Of a stretch of 64,000 nucleotides of DNA, positions 8,039-18,993 are shown in pieces. A program made the position numbers and the translations under genes. The DNA is taken from assembly GCF_902168065.1 (NCBI RefSeq), contig NZ_LR655690.1:1-64000 (forward strand), given 5' to 3'. The stretch's first letter is position 1, and each line of letters opens with the position of its first letter. This DNA comes from Mycobacterium tilburgii (lineage in GTDB: Bacteria; Actinomycetota; Actinomycetes; Mycobacteriales; Mycobacteriaceae). Below the pieces are notes generated by a model, which saw only the letters and a list, made by a program, of their open reading frames with translations, ran no database searches and had not been told where the DNA came from.

Positions 8039-8112
8039 TAGCGGGGACAGGATTCGAACCTGCGACCTCTGGGTTATGAGCCCAGCGAGCTACCGAGCTG
8101 CTCCACCCCGCG
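8039..8112 (-). tRNA. Initiator tRNA-fMet (CAU)
   Basis: The 74-nt minus-strand sequence begins CGCGGGGTGGAGCAG. It has anticodon loop CTCATAA with stem CTGGG/CCCAG and T-arm GCAGGTTCGAATCCTGT. Three consecutive G:C pairs next to the anticodon loop and an unpaired 1:72 position (C1 opposite U72) are hallmarks of bacterial initiator tRNA. CCA is not encoded; the genomic sequence after A73 is CTA. The gene is intact although both neighbours are LuxR remnants converging on it. Confidence 0.95.
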
Positions 8113-8293
8113 TCGGTGAATGCAAGGTTACCGAACACGCACGACGCTCTCCAAATCGCGAGTTGGCGGAACCGGCGCGGGCGGCCGCCGGCGCGGATCA
8201 TGCGCGCGTCACGCACCGGGCCCGGTTCAAGTCCGGTTGGCAATTGTGTTGCAGCGCGCGAAAATTCGCGCGCGATCACCGTTTTGGCCGACG

Positions 8294-10972
8294 CTAGGCT
8301 AGGACATATTCGAGCTGATTCCGCGAGTTCACGCCAAGCTTGGCGAAGACCTTCCGCAGGTGATACTGGACCGTTTTGGCGCTGATGAACAACCGCGTGC
8401 CGATCTCGGGATTCGAGAGGCCTTCCCGGGCCAGGCGCACTACCTGCATCTCTTGGGCGGTCAGCTCGACGGTGCTGGTGACGGCTGTGCGCTTGCGGGC
8501 CGTCTCACCAGTGGCCACCAGTTCGCGCCGCGCCCGTTCCGCGAACGCCGCCATCCCCATGGTCTCCAGCATCTGGTGCGCCGTGCGCAGCTGCTGGCGC
8601 GCGTCGATGCGTCGGCGTTCCCGACGCAGCCATTCACCGTAGATCAGGTGCGCGCGGGCGAGTTCGGTGCGGACACGTGTACGGCTGAAGTGGGTGATCG
8701 CCGCCTGATAGAGACGCTCGGCGTCCTCCCTCTCCGCCAGTAGCGCGTGAGCGCATTTCGCCCCCGAGCGCCCAGTCGGCGCCACTGACGTGAGTCATCT
8801 CGGCGATTCAGCGGGTCGCGGCGGCCGCCGTCTCGTTGTCTCCATTGCGCACGGCCGCCTCGATGAGCTCACTCACGGCCCAGTTCGCGATGCCCGGGTA
8901 CTGGAGATGTCCGGATACTCCTGGTGATACAACGCAAGCTCGGCGGCCGCCATAGCCTCCGCGTAATTGCCAAAGCCGTTCTGCAGCACGGCCCGCTTCC
9001 CACTCGGCGCAGGCCACCCCGATGCCTTCACTCCGCGGCTGCACTTGCCGCTCGGTGTCCTCGATCATGGCGGACGTCTCGGATTCTCTGCCGCATACGC
9101 GGCAAGACGCATGGCGGCGTACGGCGCGAGGTTGCTTCCGTGACCGTCAATTGCTCGTCGATCAAAGCGCAAGCGGCGGTCAGATCTCCGGAGAACAGCA
9201 GCAACATTGCCCGCGTACTCAGCGCGAGCGGAAGTCGTTCAGGGCGCCGGCCTTGTGCGCAAGCTCCAAATAACGGGACGAGAGCGGGTCCCAGCGCTCG
9301 TCATCCCAGAGGTGCAAGGCCGCCCGAGGTTGATGAGCCACATCCAGCGCAGCTCTTCGTCCTCCGACATGCCGGTCGCCGAACACGCTGAGTGCCGCAG
9401 TGAGGTCGGGCACCGCCGCCGGGTAACCCTCGACGAAGTTCGCCGCCAGCCCATCCAGGAGGAGGTCGGCGCGGGGCGCGTGCGCCGGTCTCGGGGCCGC
9501 GGCCGCGGCCTGAGCCACCACAATGACGCCACCGCCGGAACCGGCGAGGCGAGCGGCGAAGGCCGCGGCGTTGATGGCATCCAGGTAGGTCTCCCTGGCC
9601 AGGCCGGCATCGATCGGCTCAAGCCTCCTGGCTGCCATGAGCAGCAGAAATGGACCATCCCCGCCCTGACCTGACTGGTGGCAAAGGCGGACTGGGCTCG
9701 CACCAAGTCGACACGGGCTCGTTGAAGCTCGTCGAGCGGCCCGGCCTCGGCCAGCGCCAACACAGGTCCGTCGCCGCGTCGAATGCGCCCGCCTGAAGCT
9801 TGTTTTGCGCCGCCGAGAGCGACCGTTCAGCGCGTCCGCACCGAGCCGAGCGTCAGGATTGCGGCGCGTTCGAGGAAGTCTGCACCCGCGGCGAGCCCAC
9901 CTCGCGCCAGCGCATGGGCGGCAGACCGTTCGAGTTCCGCCGCGATGTTCTCGTCCGGCCCCGGCCAGGTACCACACCCAGCGATCGGGATCGAGTACCC
10001 GGTCGGTCGCTTCCGCAGGGCGCCGTGCACCGCTTGCCGCTCGGTCTCCGACACCGACCAGTACGTTGCCGACCGCGCCAGCGGGTGCCGGAACGTTATC
10101 CGGCTGCCGACCTCGGCAAGGTCCGTCTCCGTCACATCGACCGCGGCCGTGGCCGAGATACCGAGCCGTCGTGCTGCGCACCAAATCAATGCGGGTCGCC
10201 GGTGGGGTCGGCCGCCGCGAGCAGCAACATCAGTCGGCTGGGCGCGGGCAACGCGGCGTAACGACGGCGGAAGCTTTCCTCGACAACCCCGGCCAGGGGC
10301 GCCGCCGCGGTAAGCCGGAACCCGCAGGCCAGCTCGGCCGCGGTCAAGCCACGCGGCAGTTCCAACAACGCCAAAGGGTTTCCGCGCGACTCGGCGACGA
10401 TCTGATCTCGCACTCGCGCGTCCAGAGATCCCAGCATTGTCACATCCAGGAGCTCGCGCTCATCTGCCTCGGGCAGGCGTCCGACGACCAATTCCGGCAA
10501 CCCGACTAGTTCCGGACCGGGTACTCTTGTCACGAAGACGATGCCCACCGCTTCCGCTCCGAGCCGCCGAGCACCGAAAGGCGAGGATCTGGGCCGAGGC
10601 CCGGTCCAGACACTGCTGATCATCGATGAGGCAGCGGAGCGGTTGTTCTTCGGCCACGTCAGCCAGCAAGCTCAGCAAAGCAAGCCCGATCAGGAACCGG
10701 TCCGGCGCCGATCCTGAACGCATGCCCAACGCAATCCGCAAAGCTTCTGCCTGTGGCGTTGGGAGGCGATCGAGCCGGCTGAGCATGAGGCGCGCAGAGC
10801 TGGTGCAGCCCGGCGAACGCCACTTCCATCTCTGACTGAATCCCCGCGGCGCGGACAACTCGGCAGCCCGACGTGTGCCGCACCAGGTGCGCCGCTGCAG
10901 CCCCGCCCGCCCTTGGCTCAGGCAATCCCCGCAACACTAGCACCCTCGATAGCGGCGACCGACACGCCCTGC
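8294..10972 (-). pseudogene. LuxR/MalT-like AAA-ATPase regulator, nearly full-length but shattered
   Basis: Recognisable segments run along the minus strand in all three frames. They begin CRVVRAAGIQSEMEVAFAGL and LPTPQAEALRIALGMRSGSA. The Walker B-like region is PLRCLIDDQQCLDRASAQIL, followed by VRDQIVAESRGNPLALLELP, RITFRHPLARSATYWSVSET and LARGGLAAGADFLERAAILT. The C-terminal LuxR domain (LAREGLSNPEIGTRLFISAK, then TVQYHLRKVFAKLGVNSRNQ) ends at 8294. The Walker A loop normally found before the first segment is not readable. Ten or so frame changes are required. Length (2.7 kb) matches an intact protein of about 890 residues, so decay is mainly by small indels. Confidence 0.85.
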
Positions 10973-10973
10973 T

Positions 10974-11348
10974 CTAAAATAGATTGTAGTTGCACAGCGC
11001 GTCGCTGATCACGATGGGCCCCTCGGACATCGAGGTCAGTTTGTCGTAGCGGCGTCACCGGTTGGACCTAAACCGCTACTGGGGGACATCCGCCAGTGGT
11101 TGGGCGCAGTGCGCGGCGGCCAGCACGTGCTGGGGCGCCAACTCGCTCAGACAATTCAGCAGCGAGGCGTGATCGGAAGGCGCCGCGTGCCCCGCCACCG
11201 TTTGAACGGCGAGCATGTAGGTGTCGTCCTGCTCGGCGAACATCGCATACCCCCGCGGCCGGCTCGGCTGGGGCGCGGCGAAAGCGATCAATTCTCGTAA
11301 TATCCCGCAGGGCAGCTGAACCAGCAAACCGGCATAGGTGACGTGCAC
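10974..11348 (-). pseudogene. FAD-dependent oxidoreductase, C-terminal fragment
   Basis: The fragment reads VTYAGLLVQLPCGILRELIA, then AMFAEQDDTYMLAVQTVAGH, then LLNCLSELAPQHVLAAAHCA and stops early. The next frame continues RRYDKLTSMSEGPIVISDAL CNYN, matching the conserved FAD-contacting GDAxCxxNP-type end of mycobacterial class A flavoprotein monooxygenase/reductase-like proteins. The second glycine-rich motif is degenerate (ISDA instead of GDA). The N-terminal FAD-binding half is absent. The fragment abuts the 5' end of the LuxR remnant on the same strand. Confidence 0.6.
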
Positions 11349-11881
11349 CGTCAGTTCGGCTATCTACACGTGTACCTGCCGCACGCCATGATCGAGCGGG
11401 CCGCGGTCGAGAAGCGGCGCGATCAAGGCGGGTCGTACCGTCACCCTGATCGATCCGATGTGTGCAGGCGATCCGCTCGCCGAGGAGTTCTGCCGAGGGA
11501 TTGTCGGTGAGTTCAAGCAACGCTACGGGTGTTCGCGGATGGTGATCATGGGCCACCGCGATTGGCGCTTATCGACGCGCGATCGATTACCTGGAAGTGC
11601 ATCTCTCGGCGGACGTGGGCCTACACGAGCTCGCTAAAGTCGTCGGCTTGTCGGCGGGGCGATTGACCGAGCTGTTTCGCGAGGGCACGGGCGAGCCCCC
11701 GCATCGGTGGCTGATGAACCGCCGTCTCACCCGGGCATGCGAACTGCTGGCCAACCCTTCGCTGACGATCACCGAGATCGCACACGAATGCGGATTCGCC
11801 AGTTCGCAACATTTCTCCGTGGTAATGCGCTGACGGCTGGACACCACGCCGACCGCCTACCGAAGACAAATCCTGGCTTGA
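11349..11881 (+). pseudogene. AraC-family regulator remnant
   Basis: An N-terminal piece (GYLHVYLPHAMIERAAVEK) is followed in another frame by DPLAEEFCRGIVGEFKQRYG. The AraC double helix-turn-helix comes next: LHELAKVVGLSAGRLTELFR, then PPHRWLMNRRLTRACELLAN, then LTITEIAHECGFASSQHFSV. The frame meets TGA at 11831-11833, where relatives have arginine. It then continues in frame with RLDTTPTAYRRQILA to the normal end at 11881. So the gene carries at least one frameshift and an in-frame opal codon (CGA to TGA is sufficient). Confidence 0.75.
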
Positions 11882-11899
11882 ACTGCGGGCCAGCCGCGG

Positions 11900-14881
11900 C
11901 TACTTCGTGTTGTTGTACTTGTTGATCGCGTCGTCGAGCCGCTGCAGAGCCGCCCCGTAGCCTGCGAAATCACCCTTCTTCTGCGCGTCACGCACGGCGT
12001 TGATCGCTGTCTGAATATCTTGCAGCGCAGCGGATTTCGAAGGAGACAAGGTCGTCGCACCCTCGGGAGCCGGGGGCGCCGCGGCGGGCGGTGGCGCAGC
12101 TCCCGGCGCAGCGGCCGACGCCGGCGGACTCTGCGGCGGATTGGCCGGCGCGCCGGCGTCGGTGGGAACGATCCCTGTCGCGGCCGCACCGGCACCGGGC
12201 CCGAACAACCCGGTGAGCGCATCACCGACGGTGGGGCCGTAGCCGATCTTGTCGTTGTACATCATCGCCACCCGGATCAACCGGGGGTACGACGAGGCGG
12301 CGTCGCTGGTTCCCGGCGAGGCGTACACGGGTTCGACATAGAGCAGCCCTCCCTGAGCCACCGGCAGCGTCAGCAAGTTGCCCCACCGTATTCGGTTCTG
12401 GTTGTCGCGCCCGATCACACCCAGGTCCTGCGAGACCGCCGGATCGGTGGTGATCGCATTGTTGGCCAGCTTCGGGCCGTTGACCTGACCGGGAATGGTC
12501 AGCACGGTGATCTTGCCGTACGTCGCGGGATCGGAACTCGCGCTGATGTAGGCGGCCAGATAGTCCCGCTTGAACCGGTTCATCGCGCTCGTTAATTGGT
12601 ATGACGACGAATTATCGTTCTTAGCAATGTTTTTCGCGACGATGTAATAGGGCGGCTGATAGCTGCTAGCGGTGGGGTTCGGATCGAGCGGCACGTCCCA
12701 GAAATCCGACGTGGAGAAGAACGTCACCGGGTCGTTGACGTGATACTTCGCCAGCAGCATCCGTTGCACCTTGAACAGGTCCTCCGGATAGCGCAGGTGC
12801 TCGGCAAGCTCCGGGGTGATGTCGCTCTTGGGTTTGACGGTCCCCGGGAAGACCCGCATCCAGGCCTTGAGCACCGGATCCTGCTCGTCCTGCTGGTACA
12901 GCGTCACGGTGCCGTCGTACGCGTCGACCGTGGCCTTCACCGAGTTACGGATGTAGGAGACCTGCTTGTCGGGACCCAGCTTGTTGAACGCCACCTCGGC
13001 GGAGTCCGCGGTCGCCGACTCCAGGGACGTCAGCTCCGAATACGGGTAATTGTCCAGCGTGGTGTAGCCGTCGATGATCCACACCAGGCGCTTGTTGACG
13101 ATCGCCGGGTACACCGCGCTGTCGGTGGTCAGCCACGGCGCCACGGCCTCCACCCGGGCGGCCGGATCCCGGTTAAACAGGATCTTGCTGTTGTTACCGA
13201 TCACGTTGGAGAACAAGAAGTTCCGCTCGGCGAACTTGGCGGCGAACACGCTGCGGGACAGCCAGTCGCCGATCGAAATCCCACCGACCCCGGTGTAGGT
13301 GTAGTTCTTGGTTTCGGTACTGATCTCGTAGTCGTATTCGCGGTCGGGTCCGTTCTTGCCGACGATTGCGTAATCGGCGGACGCATTGGAGATGACCGGG
13401 CCGAAATAGATGCGGGGCTGGTCCAGCTGCGCCGGCCCCTCGGAGACCACACCGCCGTTGGCGCCGACCACGTTGACCAGGAATTCCGGATAACCACCGT
13501 TTTGGGTAGGATCGTTGGCGATACCGCGCACCGTGTTAGACGGCGACGCGATGAATCCGTTGCCGTGGGTGAACACGGTGTGCCGGTTGATCCAGTCACG
13601 CTGGTTGTCGATCAGCCTGTCCGGGTTGAGTTCTCGCGCTGCCACCACGTAGTCGCGCAGCACGCCGTTGCGGTCCAGGTAGCGGTCGATCGACAGCTGA
13701 TCCGGGAAGTAGTAGAAGTTCTTGCCCTGCTGGAACTGAGTGAACGCCGGGCTGATGATCGTCGGGTCGAGCAACCGGATGTTGGAAGTCGTCGCGCGGT
13801 CGGCGGCGACCTGCTGCGCGGTGGCCTGGCTGTCGCCGCTGTAGTTGCGATACGTCACCACATCGGAGGTGAGCCCGTACGCTTGCCGGGTCGCGGTGAT
13901 GCTTCGGCTGATGTATTCGCTTTCCTTTTGCGCAGCATTGGGTCGCACGCTGATCTGCTCGACGATCAGTGGCCACCCGGCGCCCACGATCAGCGACGAC
14001 AGCAGCAACAGCACCAGTCCGATCGCCGGAATCCGCAGATCCTTGAGCGTGATCGCGGAAAAGACCGCGGCGGCGCAGATGATCGCGATCGCCATCAGAA
14101 TCAGCTTCGCCGGCAACACCGCGTTGATGTCGGTGTAGCCCGCACCGGTGAACGGTTTACCGCCACGCGTGTGCGACAACAGCTCGTAGCGGTCCAGCCA
14201 GTAGGCGACGGCCTTGAGCAGGACCAGCGTGCCGACCAGGCTGATCAACTGAATTCGTGCCGATCGGCTCAGCGCACCGGTGCTACCGGACAACCGGATG
14301 CCGCCAAAGATGTAGTGCACCAGCAGGTTCGCCAAGAAGGCCAGGAACACCGACACGAACAGATAGCTGAGCACCAACCGGTAGAAGGGCAACTCGAACG
14401 CGTAGAAGCCGAGGTCCTTGCCGAACTGCGGGTCCCTTATGCCAAAGTCGCCGCCGTGCAGGAACAGTTGGATGCGCACCCAGTAGCTCTGCGCGATCAC
14501 GCCGGCCAGCAGGCCGATCGCCGCCGGAACACCGATGGCCACCAACCGCAACCGGGACATGACCACCGCCCGATACCGGGCCACCGGGTCGTTCTCGTTG
14601 CTCGGGACGAAGACAAAGCGGGAACGGTAGGCCAGGGCGAGGCCGGCGAACACGATGCCGCCAACGACCAGGCCCGCGATCAGGAACACCACGATGCGGG
14701 TCCACAGCACGGTGGTGAACACCGAGCGGTACCCAAGTTCGCCAAACCACAACCAGTCGACGTACGCGTCGATCAGCCGCGGACCGTCGAGTAGCAGCGC
14801 GATCACGCTGAGCGCGATCATGATGAGAATCCGGCTGCGTCGTGTCAGCTTCGGCATTCTTGCGGTGGGCCGTATCCCCAC
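11900..14881 (-). CDS. UPF0182 family large membrane protein (Rv3193c homologue)
   Basis: This is an intact 993-residue protein from GTG 14881. About seven transmembrane segments lie in the first 330 residues (for example [31 protein letters not shown] and [20 protein letters not shown]). A long extracytoplasmic domain follows, then a Pro/Ala-rich linker near residue 910 and a C-terminal helical segment ([20 protein letters not shown]). The family is conserved across actinobacteria and its function is unknown. The gene lies next to a secreted Lon-like protease on the same strand, as in M. tuberculosis. Integrity over 3 kb is useful evidence that nearby frameshifts are not general sequence noise. 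Confidence 0.95.
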   Translation of the reverse strand: MGIRPTARMPKLTRRSRILIMIALSVIALLLDGPRLIDAYVDWLWFGELGYRSVFTTVLWTRIVVFLIAGLVVGGIVFAGLALAYRSRFVFVPSNENDPVARYRAVVMSRLRLVAIGVPAAIGLLAGVIAQSYWVRIQLFLHGGDFGIRDPQFGKDLGFYAFELPFYRLVLSYLFVSVFLAFLANLLVHYIFGGIRLSGSTGALSRSARIQLISLVGTLVLLKAVAYWLDRYELLSHTRGGKPFTGAGYTDINAVLPAKLILMAIAIICAAAVFSAITLKDLRIPAIGLVLLLLSSLIVGAGWPLIVEQISVRPNAAQKESEYISRSITATRQAYGLTSDVVTYRNYSGDSQATAQQVAADRATTSNIRLLDPTIISPAFTQFQQGKNFYYFPDQLSIDRYLDRNGVLRDYVVAARELNPDRLIDNQRDWINRHTVFTHGNGFIASPSNTVRGIANDPTQNGGYPEFLVNVVGANGGVVSEGPAQLDQPRIYFGPVISNASADYAIVGKNGPDREYDYEISTETKNYTYTGVGGISIGDWLSRSVFAAKFAERNFLFSNVIGNNSKILFNRDPAARVEAVAPWLTTDSAVYPAIVNKRLVWIIDGYTTLDNYPYSELTSLESATADSAEVAFNKLGPDKQVSYIRNSVKATVDAYDGTVTLYQQDEQDPVLKAWMRVFPGTVKPKSDITPELAEHLRYPEDLFKVQRMLLAKYHVNDPVTFFSTSDFWDVPLDPNPTASSYQPPYYIVAKNIAKNDNSSSYQLTSAMNRFKRDYLAAYISASSDPATYGKITVLTIPGQVNGPKLANNAITTDPAVSQDLGVIGRDNQNRIRWGNLLTLPVAQGGLLYVEPVYASPGTSDAASSYPRLIRVAMMYNDKIGYGPTVGDALTGLFGPGAGAAATGIVPTDAGAPANPPQSPPASAAAPGAAPPPAAAPPAPEGATTLSPSKSAALQDIQTAINAVRDAQKKGDFAGYGAALQRLDDAINKYNNTK

Positions 14882-14952
14882 TGGTTACGCTCCCTGATCA
14901 ATCTGGCCGGGACGGTCACAACTGTACGCACCGCGGCGCGCGATATGACGGA

Positions 14953-15975
14953 CTAGCAACTCGGCGCCTGGCCACCCTGCCGGATCGCATGTAACGCGTC
15001 CACCGCCTGCGACAGCGTCTCGACCTTCACCAAACGCAAGCCGTGCGGATTATCCGAAGCCGCCTCGTAGCAGTTCTTGGCGGGCACCAGGAACACCGTG
15101 GCGCCGGCCTCGTGGGCGGCGACCATCTTGTGCGTGATCCCGCCGATCTGGCCGACCTTGCCGTCGGCGGAGATCGTGCCCGTCCCCGCGATGAACGTCG
15201 AACCGGCCAGGTCGCCGGTGGTGAGCTTGTCGACCACCGCGAGGCTGAACATCAGGCCGGCCGACGGGCCGCCGATGTTGGCGAGGTTGAAGTCCACGGA
15301 AAACGGCGCCCACGGCACGTCCAGGACCGCGACACCCAAGAAGCCGTAGTCGCGGTCTTTGTTGGAGCCCAGCGTGATCTGCGTGACGCCGGCCGGCTCG
15401 TTCTTGCGACGATAGTCGATCGTCACCACCTGCCCGGGCTTGGTGGTCTTGAGCAGGCCGGTGAACTGCTCGACGTTGGCGACCGGGGTGCTATTGACCG
15501 CGTCAATGGCATCACCGACCTTCAGCTTGTCCACTGACGGTCCGGGATCGGTGACCGTCGCGACGGTGATCGCCGGCGCGTATTTCAGGTAGCCCAAGGC
15601 GGCGTAGGCGGCGCTGTCTTCGGAGTCCTTGAAATCGGCATTGTTGGCTTTGTCCACCTCGTCGCGGGACTTTCCAGGCGGGTAGATCAGGTCGCGCGGC
15701 ACCAGCTGTTCCTGACCGGAGAACCACAGCGTCAGTGCCTCGCCCAGGCTCAACTTGTCCCGCTGGGACACCGTCGTCATGTTGAGATGCCCGGTCGTCG
15801 GGTGGGTTTGGGTGCCCTCGATGGCAACGACCTGCTTGCCGTCGACCTCACCGAGCGTGTCGAAGGTAGGCCCGGGCCCCAGGGAGACGAACGGCACCGT
15901 CACGACCGCGAGCAACACGCCGAAGACCAGGATCGGCACCAGCGCGATCATCAGGGTCAGAATCCGCCTGTTCAC
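14953..15975 (-). CDS. Membrane-anchored PDZ domain Lon-like serine protease (Rv3194c homologue)
   Basis: The 340-residue protein has an N-terminal membrane anchor (ILTLMIALVPILVFGVLLAV). A PDZ domain lies around residues 140-200 (VDKLKVGDAIDAVNSTPVAN) and a C-terminal Lon protease fold follows. The catalytic serine is S238 in GGPSAGLMFSLAV and the lysine is K283 in GGITHKMVAAHEAG, the Ser-Lys dyad of Lon proteases. Related YlbL proteins act in the cell envelope, where they degrade or process membrane-associated substrates. It is separated from the UPF0182 gene by about 70 bp on the same strand. ATG 15975 is the only start that keeps the full anchor. Confidence 0.93.
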   Translation of the reverse strand: MNRRILTLMIALVPILVFGVLLAVVTVPFVSLGPGPTFDTLGEVDGKQVVAIEGTQTHPTTGHLNMTTVSQRDKLSLGEALTLWFSGQEQLVPRDLIYPPGKSRDEVDKANNADFKDSEDSAAYAALGYLKYAPAITVATVTDPGPSVDKLKVGDAIDAVNSTPVANVEQFTGLLKTTKPGQVVTIDYRRKNEPAGVTQITLGSNKDRDYGFLGVAVLDVPWAPFSVDFNLANIGGPSAGLMFSLAVVDKLTTGDLAGSTFIAGTGTISADGKVGQIGGITHKMVAAHEAGATVFLVPAKNCYEAASDNPHGLRLVKVETLSQAVDALHAIRQGGQAPSC

Positions 15976-16071
15976 GCCGCTAACCCTAACCGGACCCGCT
16001 GGTCGCCGGTGCAGCTACAAGCGTGACAACAGATGGGGCCAGCCGGTCCGGCGGTGAGTACCGTTGGGGTT

Positions 16072-17418
16072 ATGGCTGACCTGCCCTTCGGCTTCTCCTC
16101 GGGAGAAGACCCCGAACGCGACAAGCAAGGGAAGAAAGATCCCGAGTCCGGCTCGGGCGAGTCAAACCCGCTCGGCGCTTTCGGCATGAGCGGGGACTTC
16201 AGCATGGACGACCTCGGGCAAATCTTCACCCAACTCGGTCAGATGTTCAGTGACGCCGGCACGATGACGGCCAGCGGCCAGTCGGGGCCGGTCAACTACG
16301 AACTGGCCCGGCAGGTCGCGTCGAGCTCGATTGGCTTCGTCGCCCCGATTCTGGCGTCGACGAACTCGGCGATCGCCGACGCGGTGCACCTCGCGGACAC
16401 CTGGCTCGACGGCGTCACGGCGCTGCCGTCGGGCACGACCAAGGCGGTCGGCTGGAGCCCCAGCGACTGGGTGGGCAACACCCTGGCAACCTGGAAACGG
16501 CTGTGCGACCCGATGGCCCAACAGATTTCGTCGGTGTGGGCGTCGTCGCTGCCCGAAGAGGCCAAGAGCATGGCAGGCCCGCTGATGGCGATGATGTCGC
16601 AGATGGGTGGCATGGCATTCGGCTCGCAACTGGGCCAGGCCCTGGGCCGGCTGTCCCGCGAGGTGCTGACGTCAACCGACATCGGCCTGCCCCTGGGCCC
16701 CAAAGGCGTGGCGGCGATCATGCCGGACGCCGTGGAGGAATTCGCCGCCGGGCTCGAGCAGCCGCGCAGCGAGATCATGACGTTTCTGGCGGCGCGGGAG
16801 GCGTCCCACCACCGGCTGTTTAGTCACGTGCCCTGGTTGTCCAGCCAGCTGCTGGGCGCCGTCGAGGCCTACGCCAGGGGCATGCAGATCGACATGAGCG
16901 GGATCGAAGAGCTCGCGCGCGACTTCAACCCCGCGACGCTGGCTGATCCGGCGGCCATCGAAAACCTGCTCGGCCAGGGTGTTTTCGAGCCCAAGGCCAC
17001 CCCGACGCAAACGCAGGCGCTGGAGCGACTCGAGACACTGCTCGCGCTCATCGAGGGCTGGGTACAGGTCGTGGTCACGGCGGCGCTAGGCGATCGGATT
17101 CCGGGCGCGGCCGCGCTGAGCGAAACGTTGCGGCGGCGCCGGGCCAGCGGCGGCCCCGCCGAGCAGACGTTCGCCACCCTGGTCGGCCTGGAGCTGCGGC
17201 CTCGCAAGATGCGCGAGGCCGCGGCGCTGTGGGAGCGCCTGACCGAAGCCGCCGGCGCCGACGCGCGCGACGCCGTCTGGCAGCATCCCGACCTGTTGCC
17301 TGGCGCCGACGATCTCGATGATCCGGCCGGCTTCATCGACCGGGTCGTCGGCGGGGACACCACCGGCATCGACGAGGCGATCGCCCGGCTGAAAGAAGAA
17401 GACCCCGGCGCCGACTGA
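16072..17418 (+). CDS. DUF2342 zinc-dependent metalloprotease-like protein (Rv3195 homologue)
   Basis: A 448-residue protein from ATG 16072 (MADLPFGFSSGEDPERDK). It belongs to the actinobacterial family often labelled zinc-dependent metalloprotease or F420-biosynthesis-associated. The conserved core includes MGGMAFGSQLGQALGRLSRE, then EIMTFLAAREASHHRLFSHV and GIEELARDFNP. The potential metal ligands lie in E243-A-S-H246-H247. No classic HExxH motif is present, so protease activity is a family label rather than something seen here. It is divergent from the PDZ-Lon protease gene with a short shared promoter region. Confidence 0.9.
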   Translation: MADLPFGFSSGEDPERDKQGKKDPESGSGESNPLGAFGMSGDFSMDDLGQIFTQLGQMFSDAGTMTASGQSGPVNYELARQVASSSIGFVAPILASTNSAIADAVHLADTWLDGVTALPSGTTKAVGWSPSDWVGNTLATWKRLCDPMAQQISSVWASSLPEEAKSMAGPLMAMMSQMGGMAFGSQLGQALGRLSREVLTSTDIGLPLGPKGVAAIMPDAVEEFAAGLEQPRSEIMTFLAAREASHHRLFSHVPWLSSQLLGAVEAYARGMQIDMSGIEELARDFNPATLADPAAIENLLGQGVFEPKATPTQTQALERLETLLALIEGWVQVVVTAALGDRIPGAAALSETLRRRRASGGPAEQTFATLVGLELRPRKMREAAALWERLTEAAGADARDAVWQHPDLLPGADDLDDPAGFIDRVVGGDTTGIDEAIARLKEEDPGAD

Positions 17419-17436
17419 GCGGGGCTTTCGAACCGT

Positions 17437-17480
17437 CGATCACGCTTACTGAATTACACGATCACACTTACTGAATTACA
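17437..17480. repeat. 22-bp tandem direct repeat, two copies
   Basis: CGATCACGCTTACTGAATTACA at 17437-17458 (split here as a 22-bp unit beginning CGATCACGCTT) is followed at once by a copy at 17459-17480 differing only by A for G at position eight. It lies just downstream of the DUF2342 gene and upstream of a secreted-protein remnant. It could be a duplicated regulatory site or a replication-slippage product. Confidence 0.9.
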
Positions 17481-17557
17481 TCTGATTGCGCTTCAGCCGT
17501 TTGCTAGGGGTGTTACGTTGGCGGCGATTAGACAGTCCGACAAGCCTTGGCGGCAAC

Positions 17558-18051
17558 ATGCTCAACGCCCGACTCGCAACCGCGCTGCGCACCGCGGTGG
17601 TTTGCGCCGGTTTGGCGACGGCCACCGAGTGGTCGGTGTCGGCCTGTGACGCGGCCTCCTCGTCGCTGCGAACGGTGTAGACCGCACACCGGTCACGGCC
17701 GGCAGCGGCGTATCCGCAACTCCCCAGGCGCCAGCGCGGACGTCGACCAACGGCCTCTACGGCGATCCGGAGACCGCCGCCAAGTACTGGGTGCAGCAGT
17801 CGACAGAGGACACGTGCGGGCTGGCGTCCGTGGCCGACGTGGTCGGTGAGGTCACCGGCAAAGCGCGGACCGAGGAGGAGGTCATTGCGCTGGCACAGCA
17901 GACGCCCTCGGCGGTCCGTGACGGTCCGATCTACCTCCCCACCGGCGACCCGGGCCACGACACCGAGAAGGGTGGCATCGATGCGGCCGACACCGTCGTG
18001 CTCCTCGAGCACTACGGCGTCAAATCCTCGTCCACGGCGCCGGCCGGCTGA
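17558..18051 (+). pseudogene. Secreted C39-like peptidase family protein, truncated
   Basis: From ATG 17558 the protein begins MLNARLATALRTAVVCAGLA, a signal-peptide-like start. The frame stops at 17680. The mature part is in another frame: LYGDPETAAKYWVQQSTEDT, then CGLASVADVVGEVTGKARTE, then GGIDAADTVVLLEHYGVKSS. The cysteine in EDTCGLAS corresponds to the predicted nucleophile of C39-like mycobacterial secreted proteins. The protein ends at 18051, about half the usual length, so the histidine and aspartate of the active site are lost. One frameshift and a 3' truncation make it non-functional. Confidence 0.7.
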
Positions 18052-18113
18052 GCTCCGACGGCCCTGTGGATAACTGAACGGGCCGTTACCCGCGCCGTGG
18101 CACAGTCCGACTC

Positions 18114-18893
18114 ATGCCGCGTGCCGCGCCTGTATGCGCTCGACCCGAGCCATGCCCGTCCTGTTGCGGCCCGACGGCGCCGTCCAAGTCGGCTGGGGTC
18201 CCCGCCGGGCGGTGCTGGTCTGGCCCACCTCGCGGCCTGGCCGCCGCCACGCTGCTGCGTGCGATGCGCTCTCCGCTGCCGATCACCGAGCTGCACCGGC
18301 AAGCCGTCGAGCACGGACTGACCGATGCCGACGGCCTGACCCACCTGGTCACGCAGTTGGTGGAAGCCAGTGTGGTCACCCGCGGATTCCGGCGGGCGTG
18401 CGTCCTCGATCCGCGTGCACGGTCGCGGGCTGCTGTCGGATTTGCTGATGGGGGCGCTGCGCTGTTCCGGGGCTCGGATCGCGCACAGCAGCCAGCCGCA
18501 CGCCGCGGTCACGCGTGCCGCCGTGGATCTGGTGGTGCTGGCCTACTACCTGGTGGCCAACCCGCGGATGGTGCGCGACCTGCACAGTCAGGGCGTCCCC
18601 CATCTGGCGGTGCGGGTCCGCGACGGCACCGGCCTGGTGGGGCCGCTGGTCGTCCCCGGCGTGACCAGCTGCCTGGGGTGCGCCGATCTGCACCACAGCG
18701 ACCGCGACGCCGCCTGGCCCGCCGTCGCGCGGCGCTCAGCCAGGTGAATCGGGTGATCGCGGCGGTGCGCGGGCAAGACGCAGGAGCCGATACCGACCCG
18801 CCGCAGGTGCTCAACGCGACCCTGGAGTTTGACCTCAATGCCGGGGCGATCGTCGCGCGGCAGTGGACCCGCCACCCGTTGTGTTCCTGCTGA
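18114..18893 (+). pseudogene. Rv3196-like conserved protein, frameshifted with internal deletion
   Basis: The pieces are MPVLLRPDGAVQVGWGPRRA, then QAVEHGLTDADGLTHLVTQL, then LLSDLLMGALRCSGARIAHS, then GTGLVGPLVVPGVTSCLGCA and DLHHSDRDAAWPAVA, spread over three frames. The end is VNRVIAAVRGQDAGADTDPP followed by RQWTRHPLCSC, with stop at 18893. The family is about 300 residues. Around 30 residues between AAWPAVA and VNRVIAA appear deleted. The CLGCADLH motif resembles zinc-binding parts of ThiF/YcaO-linked proteins; the function of the M. tuberculosis homologue is unknown. It precedes the ABC1 kinase gene, as in M. tuberculosis. Confidence 0.8.
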
Positions 18894-18993
18894 TGGGCCG
18901 TGACCCGGGTGACCACCGGTCGCCGCGTCACTACTACTACTCTGTTGCCTAGATCAACCCCGGGGCGGACGAGCCGTCATGGATGATGGACGT

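Noticed and set aside
12740..14794. 684-codon open frame on the plus strand opposite the UPF0182 gene
   Set aside because: It is a shadow of the high-GC codon pattern of the intact minus-strand gene; no recognisable domain and Arg/Asp/His-rich composition typical of antisense frames.
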